From Pseudomonas sp. TH15 (GTDB lineage Bacteria > Pseudomonadota > Gammaproteobacteria > Pseudomonadales > Pseudomonadaceae): 64,000 bases of DNA. Every line of letters starts with the position of its first letter. Position 1 is the first letter of the stretch. Below, piece after piece: positions 53,788 to 63,459 of this stretch. The position numbers and the translations under genes were made by a program. The stretch lies in the NCBI RefSeq assembly GCF_016651105.1, contig NZ_JAEKEL010000001.1, positions 836,001 through 900,000 of the forward strand, given 5' to 3'. The notes beneath the pieces are model-generated. The model was not told where the DNA came from. It made no database searches and saw only the letters and a program-made list of their open reading frames with translations.

Positions 53788-54741
53788 TTACGCGCCGGGA
53801 ACGAAATGCTTCTGCGCCGTACCACGGGCAATCAGGCGGGAGATGTAGTCGAGCTTCTGTGCATCCTGATCGACAAAGCGAAAGGTCAGTTGCAGCCAGT
53901 CGCTGTCAGGTTTTTGCTCGTGGGCAACGATGGCGTGCAGGTAACCATTGAGGCGCGCGGTTTCGGCGTTGTCGCCCTGCTCCATGTCGAGCACAGCGCT
54001 TTCGAGGACTTGCGGCAGAATGTCGGCGCGCTTGACCACCAGCAGTGCTTCCTTGAGGCTCAAGGCTTTGATCACGCACGGCTGGGTGCCGCTCGACAGG
54101 CGCAACTGGCCCTGGCCACGACCGCCGCTATTGGTTGCCGCAGCAACCGGTGCCTTGACCGGCGGGCTGTTGAGCAAACCACGGGACGGCGCAGCTGCAG
54201 GTGTCGGTGCGGCAACGGCGACAGGCTTGGCGAACGGATTGACCGGGGCGGCCGATGGCGCTGCCACAGCGGCTTTGCCGCCGGTCAATGCGCTCAGGGA
54301 GTCGTTGCCGAATGCCGAGTTCATTTTGGTCGGGGCGCTGTTCATCAAGGTATCGAGCTTGCCGACCTTGTTCAGGGCCTGCTTGACCTTGGTCAGCAGT
54401 TGCTCGTTGGTGAACGGCTTGCTGACGTAACCGGATACGCCGGCCTGAATCGCCTGGACCACGTTCTCTTTGTCGCCACGGCTGGTCACCATCACGAACG
54501 GCATGGTCTTGAGGTTGTCTTGCTCACGGCACCATGTCAGCAGTTCCAGGCCAGACATTTCCGGCATTTCCCAGTCGCACAGCACCAGGTCGAACGCTTC
54601 TTTGGCCAGCATCGCCTGGGCCTTTTTACCGTTGACGGCGTCTTCAGTCCGGATACCCGGGAAGTAGTTGCGCAGGCACTTTTTTACCAGGTCACGAATG
54701 AACGACGCATCGTCCACGACCAACACACTGATCTTGCTCAT
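53788..54741 (-). CDS. Response regulator with C-terminal PilZ-like domain
   Basis: 317 residues. The receiver domain (about 1-125) has DD in VLVVDDASFIRDL, the phosphorylated Asp in FDLVLCDWEMPEMSG (about 56) and Lys in SGYVSKPFTNEQL. An alanine/proline linker (about 140-215) leads to a ~100-residue PilZ-like domain (QLRLSSGTQPCVIKALSLKE, AILDMEQGD-like region). No DNA-binding motif is present. It matches PA5364 by position beside phoU. No partner kinase is encoded nearby; the signal is unknown. Confidence 0.88.
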   Translation of the reverse strand: MSKISVLVVDDASFIRDLVKKCLRNYFPGIRTEDAVNGKKAQAMLAKEAFDLVLCDWEMPEMSGLELLTWCREQDNLKTMPFVMVTSRGDKENVVQAIQAGVSGYVSKPFTNEQLLTKVKQALNKVGKLDTLMNSAPTKMNSAFGNDSLSALTGGKAAVAAPSAAPVNPFAKPVAVAAPTPAAAPSRGLLNSPPVKAPVAAATNSGGRGQGQLRLSSGTQPCVIKALSLKEALLVVKRADILPQVLESAVLDMEQGDNAETARLNGYLHAIVAHEQKPDSDWLQLTFRFVDQDAQKLDYISRLIARGTAQKHFVPGA

Positions 54742-54862
54742 CCAACACCCCTATAAAAATCCCGGCAAGCATAACGCTGGCTGATGGCACATTGCCAAAA
54801 CTCTTCAGTCACGCCGGGACTTTTCGTTCGCGGGTGCTGCGTTTTAATTCGACCTCACAAAC

Positions 54863-54893
54863 AAAAACGCCCGACCAAAAGGCCGGGCGTTTT
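54863..54893 (-). terminator. Terminator after phoU
   Basis: Stem AAACGCCCGACC / GGCCGGGCGTTT with loop AAAA and an A-rich tract on the far side giving a U-run in the minus-strand transcript. It lies 13 bases beyond the phoU stop and ends the pst-phoU transcript. Confidence 0.85.
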
Positions 54894-54905
54894 ACTCAGG
54901 CAATC

Positions 54906-55667
54906 TTACTTATCGTCAGCTTTGCCCGGAACATTAGCGGTTTCACCACTTGTGCCTTCAACTTCTTCTTTCATCCGTTTGAGGCCCAGGTGACGCACGT
55001 CGGTGCCGCGCACCAGGTAAATCACCAGCTCAGAGATATTGCGCGCGTGGTCGCCGATCCGTTCCAGGGAACGCAGCACCCAAATGATGCTCAAGACCCG
55101 CGAGATAGAGCGTGGGTCTTCCATCATGTAGGTTGCGAGTTCACGCAGGGCGGTCTTGTATTCGCGGTCGATGATCTTGTCGTACTGGGCCACCGACAAC
55201 GCCAGGTCAGCGTCGAAGCGAGCAAAGGCGTCTAGCGCATCGCGAACCATGTTGCGCACCTGGTCGCCGATATGGCGTACCTCGACGTAACCGCGCGGGG
55301 CCTCGCCTTCTTCGCACAACTGGATGGCGCGACGGGCGATCTTGGTCGCTTCGTCACCGATGCGCTCCAGGTCAATCACCGACTTGGAGATGCTGATGAT
55401 CAAACGCAAGTCGGACGCTGCCGGCTGACGACGGGCCAGAATGCGCAGGCACTCTTCGTCGATGTTGCGTTCCATCTGGTTGATCTGGTCATCAATCTCG
55501 CGCACCTGCTGAGCCAGGCCGGAGTCGGCCTCGATCAGCGCGGTCACCGCGTCGTTGACTTGCTTCTCCACCAGCCCGCCCATGGCCAGGAGGTGGCTGC
55601 GCACTTCCTCAAGCTCGGCGTTGAACTGCGCGGAAATGTGGTGGGTAAGGCCTTCTTTACTAATCAT
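54906..55667 (-). CDS. phoU: Phosphate transport regulator PhoU
   Basis: 253 residues, two PhoU three-helix bundles. Metal-binding-type helices include QINQMERNIDEECLRILARR, SKSVIDLERIGDEATKIARR and LRSLERIGDHARNISELVIY, with the conserved E/DxxxD patterns. It turns off PhoR when phosphate is plentiful, together with PstSCAB. It follows pstB by 71 bases and precedes a terminator. Confidence 0.96.
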   Translation of the reverse strand: MISKEGLTHHISAQFNAELEEVRSHLLAMGGLVEKQVNDAVTALIEADSGLAQQVREIDDQINQMERNIDEECLRILARRQPAASDLRLIISISKSVIDLERIGDEATKIARRAIQLCEEGEAPRGYVEVRHIGDQVRNMVRDALDAFARFDADLALSVAQYDKIIDREYKTALRELATYMMEDPRSISRVLSIIWVLRSLERIGDHARNISELVIYLVRGTDVRHLGLKRMKEEVEGTSGETANVPGKADDK

Positions 55668-55738
55668 GTTGGCGTCCTTGGAGCGTCCGGTAAGGTGCGG
55701 TGGACCGCAGCGTCAGTTCAGTGAACAACCACAGCTTC

Positions 55739-56572
55739 CTAGCCGTAGCGACCGGTGATGTAGTCTTCGGTCTGCTTCTTCGCCGGATTGGTGAACAGGG
55801 TGTCGGTGTCGCCAAATTCCACCAGTTTGCCCATGTACATGAACGCCGTGTAGTCGGAAACCCGCGCGGCCTGTTGCATGTTGTGGGTCACGATGACGAT
55901 GGTGAACTTCGATTTCAGTTCGTAGATCAGCTCTTCGACTTTCAAGGTGGAGATCGGGTCGAGGGCCGAGCACGGTTCGTCGAGCAGCAGCACTTCCGGC
56001 TCCACGGCGATGGTGCGGGCGATGACCAGACGTTGTTGCTGACCACCGGACAAGCCGAGTGCCGACTCGTGCAGACGGTCTTTGACTTCGTCCCACAGCG
56101 CCGCGCCTTTCAACGCCCACTCGACGGCTTCGTCGAGGATGCGCTTTTTGTTGATGCCCTGGATGCGCAGGCCGTAGACCACGTTCTCGTAGATAGTTTT
56201 CGGGAACGGGTTCGGCTTCTGGAACACCATGCCGACGCGACGACGCAGCTCGGCCACGTCCTCGCCCTTACGGTAGATGTTGTTGCCGTAGAGGTTGATC
56301 TCGCCTTCAACGCGGCAGCCATCCACCAGGTCGTTCATGCGGTTGAAGGTACGCAGCAGCGTGGACTTGCCGCAGCCGGACGGGCCGATGAAGGCCGTCA
56401 CACGCTGTTTCGGGATGTTCATGCTGACGTCGTACAACGCTTGTTTGTCGCCGTAGAACAGGCTCAGGCCCGGCACTTCGATGGCCACGGTTTCCTGTTC
56501 GAGACTCAGGCTCTGCTTATCGCGGCCCAGGGCCGACATGTTGATGCCGTGAGTATGTGTTTCGTGCTGCAT
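55739..56572 (-). CDS. pstB: Phosphate ABC transporter ATP-binding protein PstB
   Basis: 277 residues. Walker [10 protein letters not shown], the signature [12 protein letters not shown], Walker [14 protein letters not shown] and the switch His in [13 protein letters not shown] are all intact. It powers phosphate uptake through PstA/PstC and passes the phosphate signal to PhoU and PhoR. A REP doublet lies between it and pstA. Confidence 0.97.
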   Translation of the reverse strand: MQHETHTHGINMSALGRDKQSLSLEQETVAIEVPGLSLFYGDKQALYDVSMNIPKQRVTAFIGPSGCGKSTLLRTFNRMNDLVDGCRVEGEINLYGNNIYRKGEDVAELRRRVGMVFQKPNPFPKTIYENVVYGLRIQGINKKRILDEAVEWALKGAALWDEVKDRLHESALGLSGGQQQRLVIARTIAVEPEVLLLDEPCSALDPISTLKVEELIYELKSKFTIVIVTHNMQQAARVSDYTAFMYMGKLVEFGDTDTLFTNPAKKQTEDYITGRYG

Positions 56573-56610
56573 GGGAGGCTCCCTGTGCTAACAAATTCGG
56601 TTCGGTTTTT

Positions 56611-56695
56611 GTGGGAGCGAGCTTGCTCGCGATGGCATCACTGCGGTTTCAACTTAAACCGCGTCGCCTGCATCGCGAGCAAGCTCGCTCCCACA
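56611..56695. repeat. REP doublet between pstA and pstB
   Basis: GTGGGAGCGAGCTTGCTCGC (56611-56634 with flank) and its inverse (56671-56695), spaced by 36 bases. It forms a REPIN-like structure inside the pst operon. It may protect or process the upstream pstSCA message. Confidence 0.85.
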
Positions 56696-56714
56696 TAGAA
56701 ATCAGTGCTGCAAA

Positions 56715-58385
56715 TCAGCTATCCAGCGCTTTGTATTTTTCGCGCAGGTGGTTTCGAATCCACACGGCCGACAAGTTCAACGTGGCGATCACTAGCACCA
56801 GCAACAGCGCCGTGGCGTACACCAATGGCCGTGCGGCTTCGACGTTCGGGCTCTGGAAGCCGACGTCATAAATATGGAAGCCCAAGTGCATGATCTTCTG
56901 GTCAAGGTGCAGGTACGGGTAGTTGCCGTCCACCGGCAGCGACGGCGCCAGTTTCACCACACCCACCAGCATCAGCGGCGCCACTTCACCAGCGGCACGC
57001 GCCACAGCGAGGATCATGCCGGTCATCATCGCCGGGCTGGCCATCGGCAGCACGATCTTCCACAAGGTTTCAGCCTTGGTCGCGCCGAGGGCCAACGAGC
57101 CCTCACGCACGGTGCGAGGAATCCGCGCCAGGCCTTCTTCGGTGGCCACGATCACCACCGGCACAGCCAGCAGCGCCAGGGTCAGCGAGGCCCAAAGCAG
57201 ACCCGGCGTACCGAAGGTCGGCGCCGGCAAGGCTTCGGGGAAGAAGATCCGGTCCACCGAGCCACCGAGTACGTAGACGAAGAAACCCAGACCGAACACA
57301 CCGTAAACAATCGCCGGAACACCTGCCAGGTTGTTCACCGCGATGCGGATAATCCGCGTCAGGGTGTTCTGCTTGGCGTATTCACGCAGGTAAACCGCTG
57401 CCAGTACGCCGAACGGAGTCACGATCATCGCCATGATCAACGTCATCATCACGGTGCCGAAAATCGCCGGGAAGATCCCGCCTTCAGTGTTTGCTTCACG
57501 CGGGTCGTCGCTGAGGAATTCCCAGACCTTGCCGAAGTAGAAACTGACCTTGGTGAAGGTGCTCATGGCGTTCGGCTGATAGGCGTGAACCACCTTGCCA
57601 ATGCCGATTTCGAGCTCTTTGCCGTTGGCGTCGCGAGCGGTCAGGCTGTCACGGTTGAACTGGGCGTGCAGGTCGGACAGGCGTGCTTCGATGTCTTGAT
57701 AACGGGCGTTCAGTTCAGCCTTTTCAGCGTCCATGTCGGCTTGAGCGGTGGCGTCGAGTTTACCGGCCAGTTCCAGTTTGCGACCGTGCAGACGGATGCG
57801 TTCCAGACCGGCGTTGATCGCGCCGATGTCGGATTTCTCAAGGCTCTTGAGCTGTGCTGCGAGCTTGTTGACGCGGTCCACACGGGCCTGTAACTCCGGC
57901 CAGGCAGCTTCGCCCTCGGCGATGACCTTGCCGTCCTGCTTGACGTTAACGAGGTAGCCGTAGAAGTTGCCCCACTCGCGACGCTCGATGGTCATCAACT
58001 CTCGCGGCGTCGTCTGGTTGGTCAGCCACTCGCCGACGATCCAGGTGAAGTCGTTGCCGTTCAAGTCACGGTTGCCGACCTTGATCAGCTCGCGGGTCAT
58101 GAATTCCGGCCCAACATCGGGCACCGGCAGGCCAGCGGTTTTCAAGCGCTCACGCGGCACTTCTTCTTTCTGCACCACTTCGCCGATGACCAGGTGATTG
58201 GCCTGGCCCGGTACGTCGTAGTTGGCGTGGATCAGGTCTGCCGGCCAAAAATGGCCCAGACCGCGCACGGCAATCACTGCCAGCAAGCCAATGGTCATGA
58301 TGACCGCGATGGACACCGCGCCACCGCTGATCCAGACGCCGGGGGCGCCGCTCTTGAACCATCCATTCAGGGAGTTCTGTTTCAC
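56715..58385 (-). CDS. pstA: Phosphate ABC transporter permease PstA
   Basis: 556 residues, longer than the ~290 of E. coli PstA. After the first helix (about 20-45) there is a long extracytoplasmic insertion (about 60-290) with coiled-coil character (LAAQLKSLEKSDIGAINAGL). The permease core follows with the EAA-type loop REGSLALGATKAETLWKIVL. The enlarged form is common in Pseudomonas. It pairs with PstC in the inner membrane. It lies 15 bases after pstC. Confidence 0.95.
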   Translation of the reverse strand: MKQNSLNGWFKSGAPGVWISGGAVSIAVIMTIGLLAVIAVRGLGHFWPADLIHANYDVPGQANHLVIGEVVQKEEVPRERLKTAGLPVPDVGPEFMTRELIKVGNRDLNGNDFTWIVGEWLTNQTTPRELMTIERREWGNFYGYLVNVKQDGKVIAEGEAAWPELQARVDRVNKLAAQLKSLEKSDIGAINAGLERIRLHGRKLELAGKLDATAQADMDAEKAELNARYQDIEARLSDLHAQFNRDSLTARDANGKELEIGIGKVVHAYQPNAMSTFTKVSFYFGKVWEFLSDDPREANTEGGIFPAIFGTVMMTLIMAMIVTPFGVLAAVYLREYAKQNTLTRIIRIAVNNLAGVPAIVYGVFGLGFFVYVLGGSVDRIFFPEALPAPTFGTPGLLWASLTLALLAVPVVIVATEEGLARIPRTVREGSLALGATKAETLWKIVLPMASPAMMTGMILAVARAAGEVAPLMLVGVVKLAPSLPVDGNYPYLHLDQKIMHLGFHIYDVGFQSPNVEAARPLVYATALLLVLVIATLNLSAVWIRNHLREKYKALDS

Positions 58386-58400
58386 AGACTTCTACCTTTC

Positions 58401-60683
58401 TTAAAGCGACGAGTATTTCTTGCGCAGACGCTGACGAATCAGTTCCGCGAGGGTGTTCATGACGAAGGTGAACAACAGCAGCACCAGCGCCGAGAGGAAC
58501 AGCACGCGGTAGTGGCTGCCGCCGACTTCCGACTCCGGCATTTCCACCGCAACGTTGGCCGCCAGAGTCCGCAAGCCTTCGAACAGGTTCATTTCCATGA
58601 CCGGGGTGTTACCGGTGGCCATCAGCACGATCATCGTTTCACCGACCGCACGGCCCATGCCGATCATCAGCGCCGAGAAGATGCCCGGGCTGGCGGTGAG
58701 GATCACCACACGAGTCATGGTCTGCCACGGCGTGGCGCCGAGGGCCAGGGAACCGAGGGTCAGACCGCGCGGCACGCTGAACACGGCGTCTTCGGCGATG
58801 GAGTAGATGTTCGGGATCACCGCAAAGCCCATGGCCAGACCGACCACCAGTGCGTTGCGCTGGTCGTAGGTGATGCCCAGGTCATGGGAGATCCACATGC
58901 GCATGTCGCCGCCGAAGAACCAGGTTTCCATGTACGGGCTCATGTACAGCGACAACCAGCCCACAAACAGGATCACCGGGATCAGGATCGCGCTTTCCCA
59001 GCCGTCCGGCACTTTCAGGCGGATCGACTCAGGCAGGCGGCTGAAGACGAAACCGGCCACCAGGATGCCAATTGGCACCAGCATCAGCAGGCTGAAAATG
59101 CCCGGCAAATGTCCTTCTACATAAGGTGCGAGGAACAGGCCGGCGAAGAAGCCGAGGATCACCGTCGGCATTGCTTCCATCAGCTCGATCACCGGTTTGA
59201 CCTTGCGGCGCAGGCTCGGCGCCATGAAGTAGGCGGTGTAGATCGCCGCGGCGACGGCCAGTGGCGCGGCCAGCAGCATGGCGTAGAACGCGGCCTTGAG
59301 CGTACCGAAGGTCAGTGGCGCCAAGCTCATCTTGGGTTCGAAATCGGTGTTGGCGGCGGTCGATTGCCAGACGTATTTAGGCTCGTCGTAGTTCTCGTAC
59401 CAGACCTTGCTCCACAACGCGCTCCAGGAAACTTCCGGGTGTGGGTTGTCGAGCAGCAGCGGTTGAATCTTGCCACCCGCTTCGACGATCACGCGGTTAG
59501 CCCGTGGCGACAGCCCGAAAATGCCTTGGCCGTCGACCACCTGGTCTACCAGCAAGGTACGGTGGGCGGTGCTGTGGAACACGCCGAGCTTGCCGGAAGC
59601 GTCGAGGGCGACGAAACCTTTGCGACGCTCTTCGGCGCTGATTTCAACGATCGGCGTGGTGCCCATCTGGAAGGTGCGGATCTGCTTCAGGCGCAGTTCG
59701 CCATCCGTGTCGCGGGCCATGAACCACTGGGCCAGGCCACCTTTGGAGTCGCCCATGATCAGCGAGATACCGCCCACCAATTGGGTACTGGCGGTGATTT
59801 GCGCTTCGCCGTCTTCAAGCAGTTTGTAGCGACCGTTGAGGCTCTTGTCGCGCAGGCTGAACACGTCGGCCTGGGCCCGACCGTTGATCACGTACAACCA
59901 TTGCTGACGCGGGTCGACGAAGATGTTCTTCACCGGCTCGGTCATCTGCGGCAGATCAATGCGCTTCTGCTCGTTGGTGACTTCGCCGGTCATCATGTTT
60001 TCTTCGCTGGTCAGCGACAGCACATTGAGTTGCGAACCGGTGGAGCCGACCAGCATCAGTGTGGTGTCGGTGGCGTTGAGGCTGACGTGCTCCAGGGCAC
60101 CGCCCGCTTCATTCAACGCAATCGGCGTCTCGCCGTACGGGTACTCGACAGCCGGCGAGATGGTTTTCTTGCCGTCCGGGTAGCTGACTTTATAGGTGTG
60201 ACGGAACACCAGCGCCTGGCCGTTGGACAACCCTACCGCCACCAAAGGATGGCCCGGTTGGTCTTCGCCGATGGCGGTCACAGTAGTGCCGGCCGGGATC
60301 GGCAGATCGACGCGCTTGAGTTCGGCGCCACTGTCGATATCGAAGAACAATGCCTGGCCCTTGTCGGAAACCCGCATGGCGACCTGGTTCTGCTCTTCCA
60401 GGGAGATCATCAACGGCTTGCCGGCGTCTTGCATCCAGGCTGGCGTGATGGCGTCCTTGGCGGTCAGGCTGGCCCCCTGGAACAGCGGCGCAACCACGTA
60501 GGCAAGGAAGAAGAAGATCAGCGTGATCGCACCGAGAACAGCGAGGCCGCCGATGAGAACGTACCAGCGGGTCAGGCGATCTTTGAGCGCGCGAATGCGG
60601 CGCTTGCGTTTCAACTCAGGCGTATTGAAGTCAATTCGCTTGGGGGGATTGGTAGTCATGGGGGAATTGGCCAGATCATTCAT
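58401..60683 (-). CDS. pstC: Phosphate ABC transporter permease PstC
   Basis: 760 residues from ATG 60683 (AGGG seven bases upstream). A helix at about 45-70 is followed by a large extracytoplasmic domain (about 80-400) of beta-strand-rich repeats (QLNVLSLTSEENMM, RQQWLYVINGRAQADVFSL). The permease domain (about 440-760) has the loop PRGLTLGSLALGATPWQTMT. It is larger than E. coli PstC (319), as usual in Pseudomonas. A long hairpin separates it from pstS. Confidence 0.94.
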   Translation of the reverse strand: MNDLANSPMTTNPPKRIDFNTPELKRKRRIRALKDRLTRWYVLIGGLAVLGAITLIFFFLAYVVAPLFQGASLTAKDAITPAWMQDAGKPLMISLEEQNQVAMRVSDKGQALFFDIDSGAELKRVDLPIPAGTTVTAIGEDQPGHPLVAVGLSNGQALVFRHTYKVSYPDGKKTISPAVEYPYGETPIALNEAGGALEHVSLNATDTTLMLVGSTGSQLNVLSLTSEENMMTGEVTNEQKRIDLPQMTEPVKNIFVDPRQQWLYVINGRAQADVFSLRDKSLNGRYKLLEDGEAQITASTQLVGGISLIMGDSKGGLAQWFMARDTDGELRLKQIRTFQMGTTPIVEISAEERRKGFVALDASGKLGVFHSTAHRTLLVDQVVDGQGIFGLSPRANRVIVEAGGKIQPLLLDNPHPEVSWSALWSKVWYENYDEPKYVWQSTAANTDFEPKMSLAPLTFGTLKAAFYAMLLAAPLAVAAAIYTAYFMAPSLRRKVKPVIELMEAMPTVILGFFAGLFLAPYVEGHLPGIFSLLMLVPIGILVAGFVFSRLPESIRLKVPDGWESAILIPVILFVGWLSLYMSPYMETWFFGGDMRMWISHDLGITYDQRNALVVGLAMGFAVIPNIYSIAEDAVFSVPRGLTLGSLALGATPWQTMTRVVILTASPGIFSALMIGMGRAVGETMIVLMATGNTPVMEMNLFEGLRTLAANVAVEMPESEVGGSHYRVLFLSALVLLLFTFVMNTLAELIRQRLRKKYSSL

Positions 60684-60785
60684 GCGCACACCCTAGCGAT
60701 CCTGTATGACAGAAAGATGACAATGCAGTGACGCAACAAATCCGCCGCCGGTGGGAACTGGCAGAGGATCGAAAAATTGGGGGGC

Positions 60786-60884
60786 GTAGGAGCTGCCGAG
60801 GAGACCGAGGCTGCGATCTTTTGATCTGGCTTTATAACTGCAAGATCAAAAGATCGCAGCCTCGGTTCCCTCGTCAGCTCCTAC
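60786..60884. repeat. Long inverted repeat between pstS and pstC
   Basis: Arms of about 42 bases (60786-60827 and 60843-60884), with core AGATCAAAAGATCGCAGCCTCGG, here split for brevity as AGATCAAAAG then ATCGCAGCCTCGG. It follows pstS by 33 bases. Such a hairpin can lower read-through so that the binding protein is made in excess over the permease. It shares the GATCGCAGCC core with 48339-48416. Confidence 0.8.
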
Positions 60885-60916
60885 ACAGGTCCGGGGCGTG
60901 CCCTGAACCTAGGGTG

Positions 60917-61918
60917 TTACTTCTTTGCGACTTCGGCGCCGCCTTCAGCCAGACCCAGGTCAGCCAGTGCTTTTGCAGCAACTTTGGCCGGCAGTGGGAT
61001 GTAGCCGTCTTTCACTACAACTTCCTGGCCCTGTTTGGACAGAACCAGTTTCACGAACTCGGCTTCCAGCGGGGCCAGAGGCTTGTTCGGGGCTTTGTTG
61101 ACGTAAACGTAGAGGAAACGCGACAGCGGGTATTTGCCGTTCAGTGCGTTTTCTTCGCTGTCTTCGATGAACTCAGTGCTGCCTTTCTTCGACAGAGCAA
61201 CAGTTTTCACGCTAGCGGTTTTGTAGCCGATGCCCGAGTAACCGATGCCGTTCAGCGAAGAGCTGATCGACTGCACGACCGAAGCCGAGCCTGGTTGTTC
61301 GTTGACGTTTGGCTTGTAGTCGCCTTTGCACAGGGCTTCTTCTTTGAAGTAGCCGTAGGTGCCGGATACCGAGTTACGACCGAACAGTTGAACCGGCTTG
61401 TTGGCCAGGTCACCGGTCACACCCAGGTCGCCCCAGGTTTTGACTTCGGATTTAGCGCCGCACAGACGAGTGGACGAGAAAATCGCGTCGACTTGTTCCA
61501 TGGTCAGGTGCTGGATCGGGTTGTCTTTGTGCACGAACACCGCCAGGGCGTCCACGGCAACCGGGATAGCGGTTGGCTTGTAGCCGTACTTCTGCTCGAA
61601 GGCAGCCAGTTCGGTGTCCTTCATTTTGCGGCTCATCGGGCCCAGGTTAGAGGTGCCTTCAGTCAACGCAGGTGGCGCGGTGGCGGAGCCAGCGGCCTGA
61701 ATCTGGATGTTTACGTTCGGGTATTCTTTTTTGTAGTTCTCAGCCCACAGGGTCATGAGATTGGCCAGGGTATCGGAGCCGACGCTGGACAGGTTGCCCG
61801 ACACACCAGTGGTCTTGGTGTAGCTCGGGATCGACGGGTCAACAGCGGCGAACGCGTTGGCGGTCGCAACGCCAGCAGCGACAAAAGTCATTGCCGCCAT
61901 CAAACGCTTCAGTTTCAT
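60917..61918 (-). CDS. pstS: Phosphate-binding periplasmic protein PstS
   Basis: 333 residues with a signal peptide ending at [11 protein letters not shown]. Phosphate-site loops are [25 protein letters not shown] and [19 protein letters not shown]. It binds phosphate in the periplasm and hands it to PstCA. ATG follows TAGGAGTAAGGC. A Pho box is 79 bases upstream, so expression should rise strongly on phosphate starvation. The genes downstream in order are pstC, pstA, pstB and phoU. Confidence 0.97.
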   Translation of the reverse strand: MKLKRLMAAMTFVAAGVATANAFAAVDPSIPSYTKTTGVSGNLSSVGSDTLANLMTLWAENYKKEYPNVNIQIQAAGSATAPPALTEGTSNLGPMSRKMKDTELAAFEQKYGYKPTAIPVAVDALAVFVHKDNPIQHLTMEQVDAIFSSTRLCGAKSEVKTWGDLGVTGDLANKPVQLFGRNSVSGTYGYFKEEALCKGDYKPNVNEQPGSASVVQSISSSLNGIGYSGIGYKTASVKTVALSKKGSTEFIEDSEENALNGKYPLSRFLYVYVNKAPNKPLAPLEAEFVKLVLSKQGQEVVVKDGYIPLPAKVAAKALADLGLAEGGAEVAKK

Positions 61919-61996
61919 GCCTTACTCCTAGCAGATAGGGTGTGTTAAGTCGGGGCCAAGTATCAGCAGGCCGTGTGAACACTCTATGGCTGAAAT

Positions 61997-62014
61997 ATGA
62001 CAATTGGATGAAAG
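61997..62014 (-). promoter_or_regulatory. Pho box upstream of pstS
   Basis: On the minus strand CTTTCAT CCAA TTGTCAT: two half sites with a 4-base spacer, each one base from CTGTCAT. A CATAGA element 8-10 bases further on can serve as the -10. It governs pstSCAB-phoU. Confidence 0.8.
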
Positions 62015-62054
62015 GCCAGCATTCGGCGTGTTGCAGGATAATTCGTGTCACCTT

Positions 62055-62130
62055 CATCGCGAGCAAGCTCGCTCCCACAAGGCTCTGCGGCGAACACAGA
62101 TCCTATGTGGGAGCGAGCTTGCTCGCGATG
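62055..62130. repeat. REP doublet between pstS and the transporter gene
   Basis: CATCGCGAGCAAGCTCGCTC (from 62055) and the inverse ending at 62130, spaced by about 26 bases. It is the same family as 53700-53766 and 56611-56695. It lies just after the stop of the MHS transporter and upstream of the pstS promoter. Confidence 0.85.
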
Positions 62131-62160
62131 AGGCCAGTACAGTCGGCGCAAGAAGCCGCC

Positions 62161-63459
62161 TTAACGCCCCTTCTTCCAAAGATAAGCACCCACCAAAATC
62201 CCGACTCCACAAATGATCGCCACATAATAAGCAGGCCCCATCGGGCTTTCCTTAAGCAGCAATGTCACGATCATCGGGGTCAACCCGCCGAAAATCGCGT
62301 AGGCCAGGTTGTAGGAGAACGACAGCCCGCTGAAACGCACCACCGCCGGGAAGGCTTTGACCATCACATACGGCACCGCGCCGATGGTGCCGACCAGCAG
62401 ACCGGTCACGGCGTACATCGGGAACAGCCATTCAGGGTGGTTGAACAGGCTGTGGTAGAAGGTCCACGAACTCAGCAACAACAATGCGCTGCCGAACACA
62501 AACACCCGGCCCGCGCCGAAGCGATCCGCCAGCGCGCCGGACGCTACGCAACCCAGGCTCAGGAACACGATTGCCAGGCTGTTGGCCTGCAACGCAATGG
62601 TCGGGGTGAAGTGGTAAACGGTCTGCAGCACGGTCGGAGTCATCAGGATGACGACGATGATGCCGGCCGACAGCAGCCAGGTCAGCAGCATGGAAATCAG
62701 AATCGCGCCACGATGGTCACGCAGCACCGCGCGCAGCGGCACTTCTTCGGCCAGGGCCTTGCGCAGTTGCAGCTCGGCGAACACCGGGGTTTCGTGCAAC
62801 CAGCGACGCAGGTAAACCGAGAACAGGCCGAACACACCGCCCAGTAGGAACGGAATCCGCCAGGCGTAATCCGCCACTTCCACCGGGGTGTAAATGCTGT
62901 TGATCGCCGTGGCCACCAACGAACCCAACAAGATACCGGCCGTCAGACCGCTGGTCAGGGTGCCGCAGGCGTAGCCGATGTGCCGCTGCGGCACGTGTTC
63001 GGAAACGAATACCCAAGCGCCGGGCACCTCACCGCCAATCGCTGCGCCCTGGATCACTCGCATCACCAGCAACAGGATCGGCGCCCACATGCCGATCTGC
63101 GCGTACGTTGGCAGTAAACCCATGATCAGGGTTGGCACGGCCATCATGAAAATGCTCAGGGTGAACATCTTCTTGCGTCCCAGCAGGTCGCCGAAGTGCG
63201 CCATGACAATGCCGCCCAATGGACGCGCCAGGTAGCCGGCGGCGAAAATGCCGAAGGTCTGCATCAGCCGTAGCCACTCGGGCATGTCGGCCGGGAAGAA
63301 CAGCTTGCCAACCACCGCGGCGAAGAACACGAAGATAATGAAGTCGTAGAACTCCAACGCGCCGCCCAGGGCAGACAGCGACAAAGTCTTGTAATCGTTG
63401 CGGGTCAACGGACGTGCGGACTGGGTTGGCTGCGCAGTGCTCGAGGGCGCTGTGGTCAT
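62161..63459 (-). CDS. MFS transporter, metabolite:H+ symporter (MHS) type
   Basis: 432 residues from ATG 63459; the longer upstream frame lacks a binding site. About twelve hydrophobic segments are present. The family motifs LEFYDFIIFVFFAA, GYLARPLGGIVMAHFGD and LLGRKKMFT are intact (loop 2-3 G-D-x-x-GRKK). The family imports organic acids, betaines or similar with protons. The specific substrate cannot be told from sequence. The location upstream of pstS matches PA5370. A REP doublet separates it from pstS. Confidence 0.9.
   Translation of the reverse strand: MTTAPSSTAQPTQSARPLTRNDYKTLSLSALGGALEFYDFIIFVFFAAVVGKLFFPADMPEWLRLMQTFGIFAAGYLARPLGGIVMAHFGDLLGRKKMFTLSIFMMAVPTLIMGLLPTYAQIGMWAPILLLVMRVIQGAAIGGEVPGAWVFVSEHVPQRHIGYACGTLTSGLTAGILLGSLVATAINSIYTPVEVADYAWRIPFLLGGVFGLFSVYLRRWLHETPVFAELQLRKALAEEVPLRAVLRDHRGAILISMLLTWLLSAGIIVVILMTPTVLQTVYHFTPTIALQANSLAIVFLSLGCVASGALADRFGAGRVFVFGSALLLLSSWTFYHSLFNHPEWLFPMYAVTGLLVGTIGAVPYVMVKAFPAVVRFSGLSFSYNLAYAIFGGLTPMIVTLLLKESPMGPAYYVAIICGVGILVGAYLWKKGR

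Noticed and set aside
58194..60731. Plus-strand open frame of about 845 codons
   Set aside because: Antisense shadow of pstC; composition (His, Gln, Arg-rich) is typical of shadow frames.
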